From Sulfuritalea sp. (GTDB lineage Bacteria > Pseudomonadota > Gammaproteobacteria > Burkholderiales > Rhodocyclaceae), in NCBI GenBank assembly GCA_016712985.1, contig JADJQA010000023.1, positions 1-64,000 of the forward strand: a DNA stretch of 64,000 nt. The letters are read 5' to 3'. A model generated the notes under the pieces. That model was not told where the DNA came from. It did no database searches and was given only the letters and a program-made list of their open reading frames with translations. Position numbers and translations under genes: made by a program. Positions 35,900 to 44,310 of the stretch are shown one piece after another (position 1 is the stretch's first letter; every line of letters starts with the position of its first letter).

Positions 35900-36631
35900 A
35901 TGCATCGCCAGTCCTTCATGGTACTGCCCCAGGACGCAGGCAACATGAAGGGTGCGCGCGCACTGGCCCGGCTCAACGGCCGGATGCTAAGGGTCTTCAG
36001 CCAGCGCACCGCGGGAACGTTGCGCGCGGCACTGCCCCTGCCGCTACGCATGGCCTTGCCGCAGCTTGAGTCGGTTCTAGCGCTGAACGTCGGCAAGGAA
36101 GTGCAGAAGGACACGCTGGTGATTCGCCACGCCTGCGAGCATGCCGCCGGCCAGCACCCGCACTGGAGTCATGTCCTGCCGCAACTACTTAAACGGGCCA
36201 GGGAAGTCGACGAGGCGTTTCTCTCGCGCGTCGGAGCTTTCCCGGTCGGCATCGTGATCCGCTACGAGGAACTCGCACCGATCCGCTCACAGCGCATCAA
36301 GCTGCTCTACGACGCTGCAAGGAAGATACGAGCCGCGCAGGACCGAGAAAGTCGCTTGCGCGGAGCGGTACAGGCCGCATTTTCGCAAGACGAAATCGCA
36401 GAACTGCTATATCACCTGTTCGCGCTGTATGCCGAAGAAACCCGATCGGTGAGCCGCTCGGTACGCCTGCCGCTGATGCTGATTCCCCTGCGCGAATTCA
36501 TTGCGCAGGAGTTGTTCAAAATCATGCTCCGGGTCGCCCGACCTTTGGCGCTGGAAATCGCCACGGTGGCTTGCCGCACCAGGGCGCCCATGACAGACGA
36601 ACAGGAGCGGCTGCCAAGCTTCACCGCTTGA
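35900..36631 (+). CDS. Hypothetical protein between frd and the bi-cycle genes
   Basis: A 243-residue soluble, Arg- and Leu-rich, mostly helical protein (MHRQSFMVLPQDAGNMKGAR). There are no membrane segments and no motif that I recognise. Repeated patterns such as LPLPLRMALPQLES and IPLREFIAQELFKIM suggest an amphipathic helical scaffold. It lies 118 bp after frdD on the same strand and is convergent with meh, so it belongs spatially to the fumarate/mesaconate block. The function is unknown; the start is not fixed by a good Shine-Dalgarno sequence. Confidence 0.55.
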   Translation: MHRQSFMVLPQDAGNMKGARALARLNGRMLRVFSQRTAGTLRAALPLPLRMALPQLESVLALNVGKEVQKDTLVIRHACEHAAGQHPHWSHVLPQLLKRAREVDEAFLSRVGAFPVGIVIRYEELAPIRSQRIKLLYDAARKIRAAQDRESRLRGAVQAAFSQDEIAELLYHLFALYAEETRSVSRSVRLPLMLIPLREFIAQELFKIMLRVARPLALEIATVACRTRAPMTDEQERLPSFTA

Positions 36632-36654
36632 GCGGCCTCGGCGCGGCACCGGCG

Positions 36655-37506
36655 TCAATCCGCCAGTTCGGCGCTGGCGGTCATCGCCTTCGCGCCATCC
36701 GGTCCCTGCGCTTCAAGCGCCACCTGCCCGTCGCCGGGCATGCCAACAACACGAAACGGCGCCAGGTCGAACAGCGGCGCCAGCCCGCGGAAGCTGAATT
36801 CGCGCAGCGGCCGTGCCGTGTTTTGGCGCACCAGCTCGCTCAGCAGCACCGCGGTCAGCGGCCCATGTACCACCAGGCCCGGATAACCCTCCTCCCCGGT
36901 CGCATAGGGACGATCGTAGTGTATTCGATGGGCATTGAAGGTCAGCGCCGAAAAGCGGAACAGCAGTTTCGGGTCCGGCGTCACGACGCGCGACCAGGCG
37001 CCTGGCGGCGAAGCGGGCCAGGCGACCACTTGTGGGCGGGCCACGGCCGGCCCCGGCTCGCGATGAACGATGTCCTGTTCCTCCTCGATGCACAGGACTT
37101 CCTCCTGGTAATAGCGCAGCAGTACCGAGACAAACGCCAGCGAACCGGAACGGCCGGACTTCTGGGTGATGTCGCGAATCACGGCTTCGCGCCGCGCCGG
37201 CTGCCCGATCAGCAGCGGTCGATGGAAACGCATTCGCGCACCGGCAAACATGCGTCGCGGATAGGGAATGGGCGGCATGAAACCGCCGCGCCGCGGATGG
37301 CCGTCGACGTCGAGTTGCGTTTGCGGCGCCCTGGCAAGAAAGTAGAACCAGTGCCACAAGGGCGGCAGCGCGCTACCCTTCTCGAAGCACGTCACCGTGT
37401 CATCGAGCGTGGCCGCGGCCGCAAGTGCGGGCACCAGGCTCAGGTCGTCTTCGCTAACCTCCTGGCGACCAATCCACTGGGAAAAATCTGCTGTCGATTC
37501 GATCAT
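36655..37506 (-). CDS. meh: Mesaconyl-C4-CoA (3-methylfumaryl-CoA) hydratase
   Basis: Hydrates mesaconyl-C4-CoA to (S)-citramalyl-CoA, a step of the second 3-hydroxypropionate cycle. 283 residues with a double hot-dog fold: an N-terminal FAS1/MaoC-like dehydratase domain (SALPPLWHWFYFLARAPQTQ) and a C-terminal half with the active-site stretch FSALTFNAHRIHYDRPYATG and the VVHGPLTAVLL loop. Family assignment rests on this pattern and on the neighbours: it is divergent from smtA, smtB, mct and mcl. A related dehydratase with another substrate is possible, but the context argues strongly for Meh. Confidence 0.8.
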   Translation of the reverse strand: MIESTADFSQWIGRQEVSEDDLSLVPALAAAATLDDTVTCFEKGSALPPLWHWFYFLARAPQTQLDVDGHPRRGGFMPPIPYPRRMFAGARMRFHRPLLIGQPARREAVIRDITQKSGRSGSLAFVSVLLRYYQEEVLCIEEEQDIVHREPGPAVARPQVVAWPASPPGAWSRVVTPDPKLLFRFSALTFNAHRIHYDRPYATGEEGYPGLVVHGPLTAVLLSELVRQNTARPLREFSFRGLAPLFDLAPFRVVGMPGDGQVALEAQGPDGAKAMTASAELAD

Positions 37507-37729
37507 GCGTTGATCCTTTCGGGTGTCCCGGATACCGTGCGGCAGATAGGGCACAGCAGGCGACCCGGCTGATTCTGCCACACAATTATCGCGCAACTCG
37601 GTTACAGTCTCGGTCCCTTGCGCTGCGCTCCGGATTTGCAAATATACTGAGCGGATCGCGGTGGCAACGCGTCTGGCGGTACACAATAAATCGGAATATT
37701 ATCCGGCTGTGCTACCGGGAGGAATGGCT

Positions 37730-39068
37730 ATGACACAGGAAGCAGTTTCAATGGAGTCCGTCCCGTTGCGGTCCGCGTCGGCGACCACGGCGGACGAAAT
37801 GGCGGCAATGGGGTTCATCGTCCGGCGCCGGGTCGCGACAGGAGGCCTCGGATCAAGAACGCTCGCCCGACAACCTGCCGATGAGCGGCCTGCGCGTCAT
37901 CGATGTCGGCACCTTTCTCGCCGGCCCTTATGCGGCATCGATGCTGGGCGAATTCGGCGCCGAAATTCTAAAGGTAGAGCACCCGATCGCTGGCGACCCG
38001 ATGCGGCGTTTCGGCACCGAGTCGAAGCGCCACGATGCGACGCTGGCCTGGCTCAGCGAAGGCCGCAACAGGAAATCGGTGACCCTCGACCTGCGCCAAC
38101 GGGAAGGCGTCGAGCTGTTTCTGAAACTGGTCGCCAAATCCGATGTCCTGATCGAGAACTTCCGCCCCGGCACGATGGAGGAATGGGGGCTGGGCTGGGA
38201 TGAACTGAGCAAGGCCAACCCGGCGCTGGTGATGCTGCGGGTCTCCGGCTACGGGCAAACCGGGCCCTATCGCCGGCGCTCGGGCTTCGCCCACATCGCC
38301 CATGGCTTCGCCGGCCTGTCCTACCTCGCCGGCTTCCCCAACGAAACGCCGGTGGTCCCAGGCACCGCGCCCCTCGGCGACTACCTCTCCAGCCTCTACG
38401 GCGCCATCGGCATCCTGATCGCGCTGCGGCACCGCGAGCAAACCGGGGAAGGCCAGATCATCGACATCGGAATCTATGAAGCGGTGTTCCGCCAGATGGA
38501 CGAGATCGCCGCCGCCTACGGCCTGTTCGGCAAGGTTCGCCAGCGTGAAGGCGCCGGCAGCTTCGTCGCCGTGCCGCACGGACATTTCCGCACCTGTGAT
38601 GACAAGTGGGTCGCCATCGCGTGCACTACGGACAAGATGTTCGAACGCTTCGCCGCAACGATGGAAAAGCCCGAGCTGGCTGCCAAGGAGCGCTATGGCA
38701 ATCAGCGCAAGCGCCTGGCGGCGCGCGAAGAGGTCAATCGCATCGTCAACGAATGGGTCGGCGCACTGACGCGGGACGAAGTCATGCAGCGGTGTATCGC
38801 AGGCGAAGTGCCGATCGGCAAGGTCAACAGCATTGCCGACATCTTCGCTGACGAGCACTTCCAGGCGCGCGGCAACCTGGCCCGCATCGAAGAGGAAGGC
38901 GTCGGTGAAGTGGTGGTGCCGGGGGTGGTGCCGACGCTGTCCGAAACGCCGGGCCGGATTTCAAATCTCGGGCCGCCGCTGGGCAATGCGACCTACGAAG
39001 TGCTGCGCGAGCTGCTGGACATTTCGGCGCAGGATATCAAGCAACTGCGGCAGCGCAAGATCATCTGA
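37730..39068 (+). CDS. smtA: Succinyl-CoA:malate/citramalate CoA-transferase, first subunit (frameshift near start)
   Basis: Class III (formyl-CoA transferase-like) enzyme moving CoA from succinyl-CoA to L-malate or citramalate. The core begins MSGLRVIDVGTFLAGPYAAS (ATG 37881) and has the catalytic-Asp stretch PLGDYLSSLYG. A better start is ATG 37730, preceded by GGAGG; that frame (MTQEAVSMESVPLRSASATT) joins the core if one base of the G run at 37810-37813 is removed, giving about 445 residues. If no error exists, translation from 37881 gives 395 residues. It resembles its neighbour smtB throughout, as expected for a heteromer; which is A and which B is inferred from gene order. Confidence 0.8.
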
Positions 39069-39092
39069 AGCCACCATGACGAGGACCGCAAC

Positions 39093-40319
39093 ATGACGAC
39101 AGAACCAGCGGAAACCCCGCTGCCGCTGGCAGGCATTCGCGTCATCGATGCCGCGACGGTGATTGCCGCGCCGTACAGTGCCTGCATCCTGGGCGAATTC
39201 GGCGCCGAAGTGATCAAGGTGGAGAACCCCGTCGGCGGCGATCCGATGCGCTACTTCGGCACCCCGACAAAACGCAAGGACACGCTGGCCTGGCTTAGCG
39301 AGGCACGCAACAAGAAGTCCGTGACGCTCGACCTGCACCTGAAGGAAGGCGTCGAACTGTTCAAGCAACTGATCGAGAAGTCGGACGTGCTTTGCGAAAA
39401 CTTCCGTCCCGGCACGCTGGAAAAATGGGGGCTCGGCTGGGAGGTGCTGCACGAGATCAATCCGCGCCTGATCATGTTGCGCGTCACCGGCTATGGGCAG
39501 ACCGGCCCCTACAAGGATCGCCCTGGGTTCGCCCGCGTTGCCCACGCGGTGGGCGGGATCGCCTTTCTCGCGGGCATGCCGCGGGGCGCGCCGGTGACCC
39601 CCGGGTCGACCACCATCGGCGACTACCTGACGGGTCTCTATGGCTGCATCGGCATACTGATGGCCTTGCGCCACCGTGATCGCACCGGTCGCGGGCAGTA
39701 CATCGACGCGGCGCTTTACGAATCGGTGTTTCGCTGCACCGACGAACTGGTGCCCGCGTACGGCATGTTCGGCCGGGTGCGTGAGCGGCATGGACCGACG
39801 CACAACGACTTCGCCTGCCCGCACGGCCATTTTCCCACCAAGGACAATGGCAAATGGGTGGCGATTTCCTGTGTCACCGACAAGCTCTTCGAACGCCTGA
39901 CGATGGCGATGGGAAGGCCTGAACTGGCGGCTGCCCATGTTTATGGGATTCAGAAGACGCGACTCGAAAACAGCCATGACGTCAACGAGATCGTCAGGGA
40001 CTGGTGCGGTTCGCTGCCTCGCGACGAGATCCTTGCGCGCTGCTTTGCCGCCGGCGCTCCGGCCGGCCCGCTGAACAGCATTGCCGACATATTCGGCGAC
40101 CGGCAGTTTCACGCCCGGCGCAATCTGGTGGCCGTCGACGAACTGGACATCGGCGAGACCATCATGGTGCCGGCGGTGCTTCCGCGCCTGTCGGCAACAC
40201 CCGGCCGCATCAAGCACCTCGGGCCGCGGCTCGGGCAACATACCGATGAAGTGCTATCCGGTCTGCTAGGGCTGGAACCGCACGAGATCGAAGAACTGCG
40301 CAAGAAGCGCGTAGTCTGA
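39093..40319 (+). CDS. smtB: Succinyl-CoA:malate/citramalate CoA-transferase, second subunit
   Basis: 408 residues, class III CoA-transferase fold, strongly similar to the preceding gene (shared blocks such as LGEFGAEVIKVENPVGGDPM, MLRVTGYGQTGPY and NSIADIFGD). The catalytic Asp lies in STTIGDYLTGLYG. Paired subunits of this type make malyl-CoA and citramalyl-CoA from succinyl-CoA in Chloroflexus. It lies 24 bp after smtA and 25 bp before mct, so it is cotranscribed. A role with another dicarboxylate cannot be excluded. Confidence 0.82.
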   Translation: MTTEPAETPLPLAGIRVIDAATVIAAPYSACILGEFGAEVIKVENPVGGDPMRYFGTPTKRKDTLAWLSEARNKKSVTLDLHLKEGVELFKQLIEKSDVLCENFRPGTLEKWGLGWEVLHEINPRLIMLRVTGYGQTGPYKDRPGFARVAHAVGGIAFLAGMPRGAPVTPGSTTIGDYLTGLYGCIGILMALRHRDRTGRGQYIDAALYESVFRCTDELVPAYGMFGRVRERHGPTHNDFACPHGHFPTKDNGKWVAISCVTDKLFERLTMAMGRPELAAAHVYGIQKTRLENSHDVNEIVRDWCGSLPRDEILARCFAAGAPAGPLNSIADIFGDRQFHARRNLVAVDELDIGETIMVPAVLPRLSATPGRIKHLGPRLGQHTDEVLSGLLGLEPHEIEELRKKRVV

Positions 40320-40344
40320 CCGACCACAGGATTGGAGGCAGCAG

Positions 40345-41565
40345 ATGGATGGAATTCTCAAAGGCTTGCGCGTAGTCGAGGGCTCCGCCTTCGTCGCCGC
40401 GCCACTGGGCGGCATGACCCTGGCCCAGCTTGGAGCCGACGTCATCCGCTTCGATCCGATTGGCGGCGGCCTTGACCACAACCGCTGGCCGCTGACCCTG
40501 GATGGCAAGCACAGCCTGTTCTGGGCGGGCCTTAACAAGGGCAAGCGTTCGATCGCCGTGGATATTCGCCAGCCGCGCGGACAGGAGTTGCTGACGCAGT
40601 TGATCTGCGCACCAGGGGACAACGCCGGCCTGTTCAGTACCAACTTCCCGGCCAAGGGCTGGCTCGATTACGAAACCCTGAAAGCCCATCGCGCGGACCT
40701 GATCATGGTCAACCTCACGGGGCGGCGCGATGGCAGCTCGGAGGTGGACTACACGATCAACCCGCAGGTCGGGCTGCCATTCATGACCGGGCCCAGTGAT
40801 TCGCTGGAAGCCGTGAACCACGTCTTTCCGGCCTGGGACTTCATCAGCGGCCAGATGATCGCGCTGGGCATGCTCGCCGCCGAAAGGCATCGGCGCCTGA
40901 CTGGCGAAGGGCAACTTGTGCGTCTGGCGCTGATGGACGTGGCGCTGGCAATGATCGGCAACATGGGAATGATTGCCGAGGTCATGATCAATGACGCGGA
41001 CCGGCCGAAGCAGGGCAATTACCTGTATGGCGCGTTTGGCCGTGACTTCGAAACACTCGACGGCAAGCGCCTGATGGTGGTCGGCCTGACCGGCTTGCAA
41101 TGGCGCTGCCTGAGCAAGGCAACCGGCCTGCAGCAGCCGCTCGACGCGCTCGGCGCCCGCCTGGGCCTCGACTTCGCCGACGAAGGCCATCGCTTCCGCG
41201 CCCGCCGGCAGATTGCCGATCTGTTCGAGCCATGGTTCCAGACACGCACGCTGGCCGAAGCCGCCAGCATCCTCGACGCGCACCGCGTCACCTGGGGCCC
41301 TTATCGCAGCGTGCGCGACGTGCTTGCCCGCGATCCCGACTGCTCAACCGCCAACCCGATGTTCACGCTCACCGAACAGCCGGGCATCGGGTCCTACCTG
41401 ATGCCCGCCACGCCGCTCGACTTCGATCGCGTGCCGCGCCTGCCGGCGATGCCGGCGCCGCGACTGGGCGAACATACCGACGAGATACTGCTCGACATCC
41501 TCGGCTTGAGCGAAGGCGAAGTCGGGCGCCTGCACAAGTCGCGCGTCGTCGCCGGGCCGGCCTGA
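40345..41565 (+). CDS. mct: Mesaconyl-CoA C1-C4 CoA transferase (2-methylfumaryl-CoA isomerase)
   Basis: Moves CoA within mesaconate from the C1 to the C4 carboxyl group. 406 residues of the class III CoA-transferase family, but distinct from smtA/B: N-terminus MDGILKGLRVVEGSAFVAAP, then TLAQLGADVIRFDPIGGGLD and NLTGRRDGSSEVDYTINPQ, which I recognise as characteristic of Chloroflexus-type Mct. The likely catalytic Asp is in FPAWDFISGQM. It follows smtB at 25 bp. A shortened copy of the dispersed repeat separates it from mcl. Confidence 0.88.
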   Translation: MDGILKGLRVVEGSAFVAAPLGGMTLAQLGADVIRFDPIGGGLDHNRWPLTLDGKHSLFWAGLNKGKRSIAVDIRQPRGQELLTQLICAPGDNAGLFSTNFPAKGWLDYETLKAHRADLIMVNLTGRRDGSSEVDYTINPQVGLPFMTGPSDSLEAVNHVFPAWDFISGQMIALGMLAAERHRRLTGEGQLVRLALMDVALAMIGNMGMIAEVMINDADRPKQGNYLYGAFGRDFETLDGKRLMVVGLTGLQWRCLSKATGLQQPLDALGARLGLDFADEGHRFRARRQIADLFEPWFQTRTLAEAASILDAHRVTWGPYRSVRDVLARDPDCSTANPMFTLTEQPGIGSYLMPATPLDFDRVPRLPAMPAPRLGEHTDEILLDILGLSEGEVGRLHKSRVVAGPA

Positions 41566-41626
41566 AGCCACACCGCACCGAGCCATCGTTTCTATCTAAC
41601 GCTCATGACGGCAAGCTCCGCCCACC

Positions 41627-41758
41627 GATGATGAAACTTGCGAAAGACGCGAAAGGCGAATTGAAGGCCCGCCCCCCATCCCCCTCACGGGGGGGCTACT
41701 GATCGGCTCGCTTCGCTCGACTGTCACCCATCGCTCCGAACGAGTTGTTTCACGTTAA
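41627..41758. repeat. Dispersed repeat, short copy (A)
   Basis: Begins GATGATGAAAC and ends CGAACGAGTTGTTTCACGTTAA, the same edges as the longer copies at 62168-62370 and 63178-63382, but lacks their central hairpins. Its ends carry a short TGAAAC/GTTTCA inversion. It sits between mct and mcl. Confidence 0.7.
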
Positions 41759-41791
41759 TCCACCACTGTTGTTTCGAGAAGGAAAAATGCC

Positions 41792-42835
41792 ATGAAGCTA
41801 CCGATTCATTTCTACAAGCCGCTTGCCATCGGCGCGCCAGAACCCATGCGCGAACTGCCCGTGAGGCCGGAACGGATGATCCATTTCTTCCCGCCCCACA
41901 TCGACAAGATCCGCGCCAAGGCGCCCGAGACCGCCCTCCTATGCGACGTGATGTGCGGCAACCTCGAGGACGCCATTCCGATCGAATCCAAGGAAGCGGC
42001 GCGCGCCGGTTTCATCGACTTGCTGAGCAAGCATGATTTCGGCGACACCGGCGTCTGGGTGCGGGTCAACGCGCTGAACAGCCCCTGGGTGCTCGACGAC
42101 ATCGGCGAGATCATCAAGCATGTCGGCAACAAGGTCGATGTGATCATGGTGCCCAAGGTCGAAGGTCCATGGGACATCCACTTCGTCGATCAGTACGTCT
42201 CGCTGCTCGAAGCGAAGTATTCGATCCGCAAGCCGATCCTGTTGCATGCGCTGCTCGAAACCGCGCAAGGTGTGACCAACGTCGAGGCGATCTGCGGCGC
42301 CAGCCCGCGCATGCATGGCCTTAGCCTCGGTCCGGCCGACCTGGCCGCTTCGCGCGGCATGAAGACCACCCGCGTCGGTGGCGGGCATCCGGGCTATGGC
42401 GTGCTTGCCGATCCCGAAGAGGGCAAGGAAAAGCGCGACTTCTTCCAGCAGGACCTCTGGCATTACACCGTGGCGCGCATGGTCGATGCCGCCCAGGCGC
42501 ATGGCCTGCGCTCGTTCTACGGGCCGTTTGGCGATCTCAAGGACGAAGCGGCCTGCGAAGCGCAGTTCCGCAATGCCTTCCTGATGGGCTGCTCCGGTGC
42601 CTGGTCCCTGGCGCCGAACCAGATCGCGATTGCCAAGCGAGTCTTCAGCCCCGAGGTCAAGGAAGTGCTGTTCGCCAAGCGCATCCTCGAAGCCATGCCC
42701 GATGGCAGCGGCGTGGCGACGATAGACGGCAAGATGCAGGATGACGCGACCTGGAAGCAGGCCAAGGTCATCGTCGATCTGGCGCGCCTGGTGGCCAGGC
42801 GCGACCCGGAACTGGCTGCGGCCTATGGCCTGTAG
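41792..42835 (+). CDS. mcl: L-malyl-CoA / beta-methylmalyl-CoA / citramalyl-CoA lyase
   Basis: Splits malyl-CoA to glyoxylate and acetyl-CoA, citramalyl-CoA to pyruvate and acetyl-CoA, and condenses glyoxylate with propionyl-CoA. 347 residues, CitE/HpcH-HpaI TIM-barrel family. Acidic and arginine active-site positions are in NLEDAIPIESK, VWVRVNALNS, VPKVEGPW and HALLETAQGV; the C-terminal lid follows MGCSGAWSLAPNQI. Sequence style and the smtAB-mct neighbourhood fit the trifunctional lyase rather than a short CitE. GAGAAGGA precedes the ATG, so translation does not depend on mct. Confidence 0.88.
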   Translation: MKLPIHFYKPLAIGAPEPMRELPVRPERMIHFFPPHIDKIRAKAPETALLCDVMCGNLEDAIPIESKEAARAGFIDLLSKHDFGDTGVWVRVNALNSPWVLDDIGEIIKHVGNKVDVIMVPKVEGPWDIHFVDQYVSLLEAKYSIRKPILLHALLETAQGVTNVEAICGASPRMHGLSLGPADLAASRGMKTTRVGGGHPGYGVLADPEEGKEKRDFFQQDLWHYTVARMVDAAQAHGLRSFYGPFGDLKDEAACEAQFRNAFLMGCSGAWSLAPNQIAIAKRVFSPEVKEVLFAKRILEAMPDGSGVATIDGKMQDDATWKQAKVIVDLARLVARRDPELAAAYGL

Positions 42836-42854
42836 CGTGAAACAACTGCGATCG

Positions 42855-42904
42855 CGTTCGGCCTGAGCCTGTCGAAGGGCCCTTCGACAGGCTCAGGCCG
42901 AACG
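42855..42904. repeat. 50-bp perfect palindrome (REP-like), possible terminator
   Basis: A 25-bp arm beginning CGTTCGGCCTGAGCCTGTCG is followed directly by its exact reverse complement ending at 42904. The core TTCGACAGGCTCAGG is a repeat found widely in proteobacterial intergenic regions. Lying 20 bp past mcl it should fold as a strong hairpin and may end the smt-mct-mcl transcript or stabilise its 3' end. Confidence 0.75.
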
Positions 42905-43122
42905 GTTTCATCTTCAGCGGTGGAATTTGTCGCCATGCCAGTTAGGGGCACAGTGCGGCAGGGGACTCCCCGGGCGCCCACCGGGGGTCTTTCAGCCAAG
43001 GTCAGCATGAGTGCCTGTGCAGGCCGTAGAAGCTAGGCTGTTCGGGCGATAAGTCCGATTGCTTTGCTATGTCAGGGACCGAGGCACAGAATAAACCCTT
43101 ACCCTGATCCCGGCAATTCCCG

Positions 43123-43506
43123 ATGAAACGCGAAAACTGGCTTTTCCTGCTGCTTGCCGCACTGACCACCGCACCCGCGCTGGCGCTCGACATCGTTCCC
43201 TACCAGGCCGACGATTTCACGCGCGCACGTAACGCGGGCATGGTCACGGCGGTCCAGTTCCACAGCGGCTGGTGTCCGATCTGCGTAATGCAGGAGCGCG
43301 GCCTCCAGTCGCTCAAGGACGACAAGTCGCTCGCCCAAGTGACGGTGTTCCGGGCCGACTATTTCAAGGAAGAAGCTCTGCGCAAGCGCTTCAATGTTTC
43401 GAGCTTTTCCACGCTGGTGGTGTTTCGCGGAGCGCTGGAACGCGCGCGCACCACCGGCGACTTCAAACCCGAGCAGCTCAAGCAGCTTTTCGCCGGGGCG
43501 CTTTGA
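43123..43506 (+). CDS. Periplasmic thioredoxin-like protein
   Basis: 127 residues: a signal peptide (MKRENWLFLLLAALTTAPAL, cleavage likely after ALA) and one thioredoxin domain with redox motif WCPIC and the cis-Pro region replaced by SSFSTLVVF. It should exchange electrons with the CcdA-like membrane protein encoded 10 bp downstream. The cellular target is not evident; cytochrome c maturation or repair of periplasmic thiols are options. Confidence 0.82.
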   Translation: MKRENWLFLLLAALTTAPALALDIVPYQADDFTRARNAGMVTAVQFHSGWCPICVMQERGLQSLKDDKSLAQVTVFRADYFKEEALRKRFNVSSFSTLVVFRGALERARTTGDFKPEQLKQLFAGAL

Positions 43507-43516
43507 AGCTGGCGTC

Positions 43517-44259
43517 ATGGCGCTGGCCCTGGAAAGCTTCGTTCCCGCCAGCATCGTCGTTACCTATGCGGCGGGAATGCTGACGGCGCTCTCGCCCTGC
43601 GTGCTGCCGCTGCTGCCGATAGTCGTCGGCGGCGCCATGCAACGGCATCGCGCCGCGCCATTGCTGATGGGCATCGGCATGACCACCGCGTTTGCGGTGA
43701 CCGGCTGGATGCTCGGCGCACTCGGGCCCGCGATGGACCTCGACGCGGAATGGATCCATCAGGCGGCAGCCATCAGCCTGATCGTCTTCGGCATTGCCCT
43801 CTGGATCGATCCCTTGGCCAACCTGATTTCGCGTCTGGTGCAGCCTCTGGAAAACTCCGCCGATCGCCTCGCCGGCGCCGTCGGTCACCAATCTCCCGCC
43901 GCCGCGCTGTTCTTTGGCGGGCTGCTTGGCCTGGCCTGGAGTCCTTGCGCGGGACCGATGCTGGTTTCATCCTGGCGCTGGTCGCCGCCGGGCGCGACGC
44001 CGCCCTGGGCGCTGTGTTGCTGGGCTTGTTCGGCCTCGGCGCGGCCACGCCGCTGGTGATCGCGGCGTACGCCTCGCGCACCGGCTTTGCCCGCCTGCAA
44101 GGTTGGGCGCTCGGCCACTCGGGCTTCCTTAGACGTGGCGTTGGCCTGGTTGCAATGCTCTCGGGGATTTTCATTGCCACCGGTGCGGACAAGCTGATCG
44201 CCACGCAGGTGCTTGCGATGATGCCGGATCAGTGGCTGGAACTGGTCACCCGGTATTGA
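43517..44259 (+). CDS. CcdA/DsbD-type transmembrane thiol transporter, frameshifted
   Basis: Passes reducing power from cytoplasmic thioredoxin across the membrane. It has about six helices and the two signature Cys motifs in LSPCVLPLLP and WSPCAGP. One G is missing near 43964: after AGPML the true frame reads GFILALVAAGRDAALGAVLL and ends DQWLELVTRY. Corrected length is about 247 residues, usual for CcdA. It starts 10 bp after the thioredoxin gene, which supplies the periplasmic partner. Confidence 0.82.
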
Positions 44260-44310
44260 ATGGCCCCGGTCGGCGCGTCGGCGTGCTCAGGGGCCGACCT
44301 TCGATCTGGT

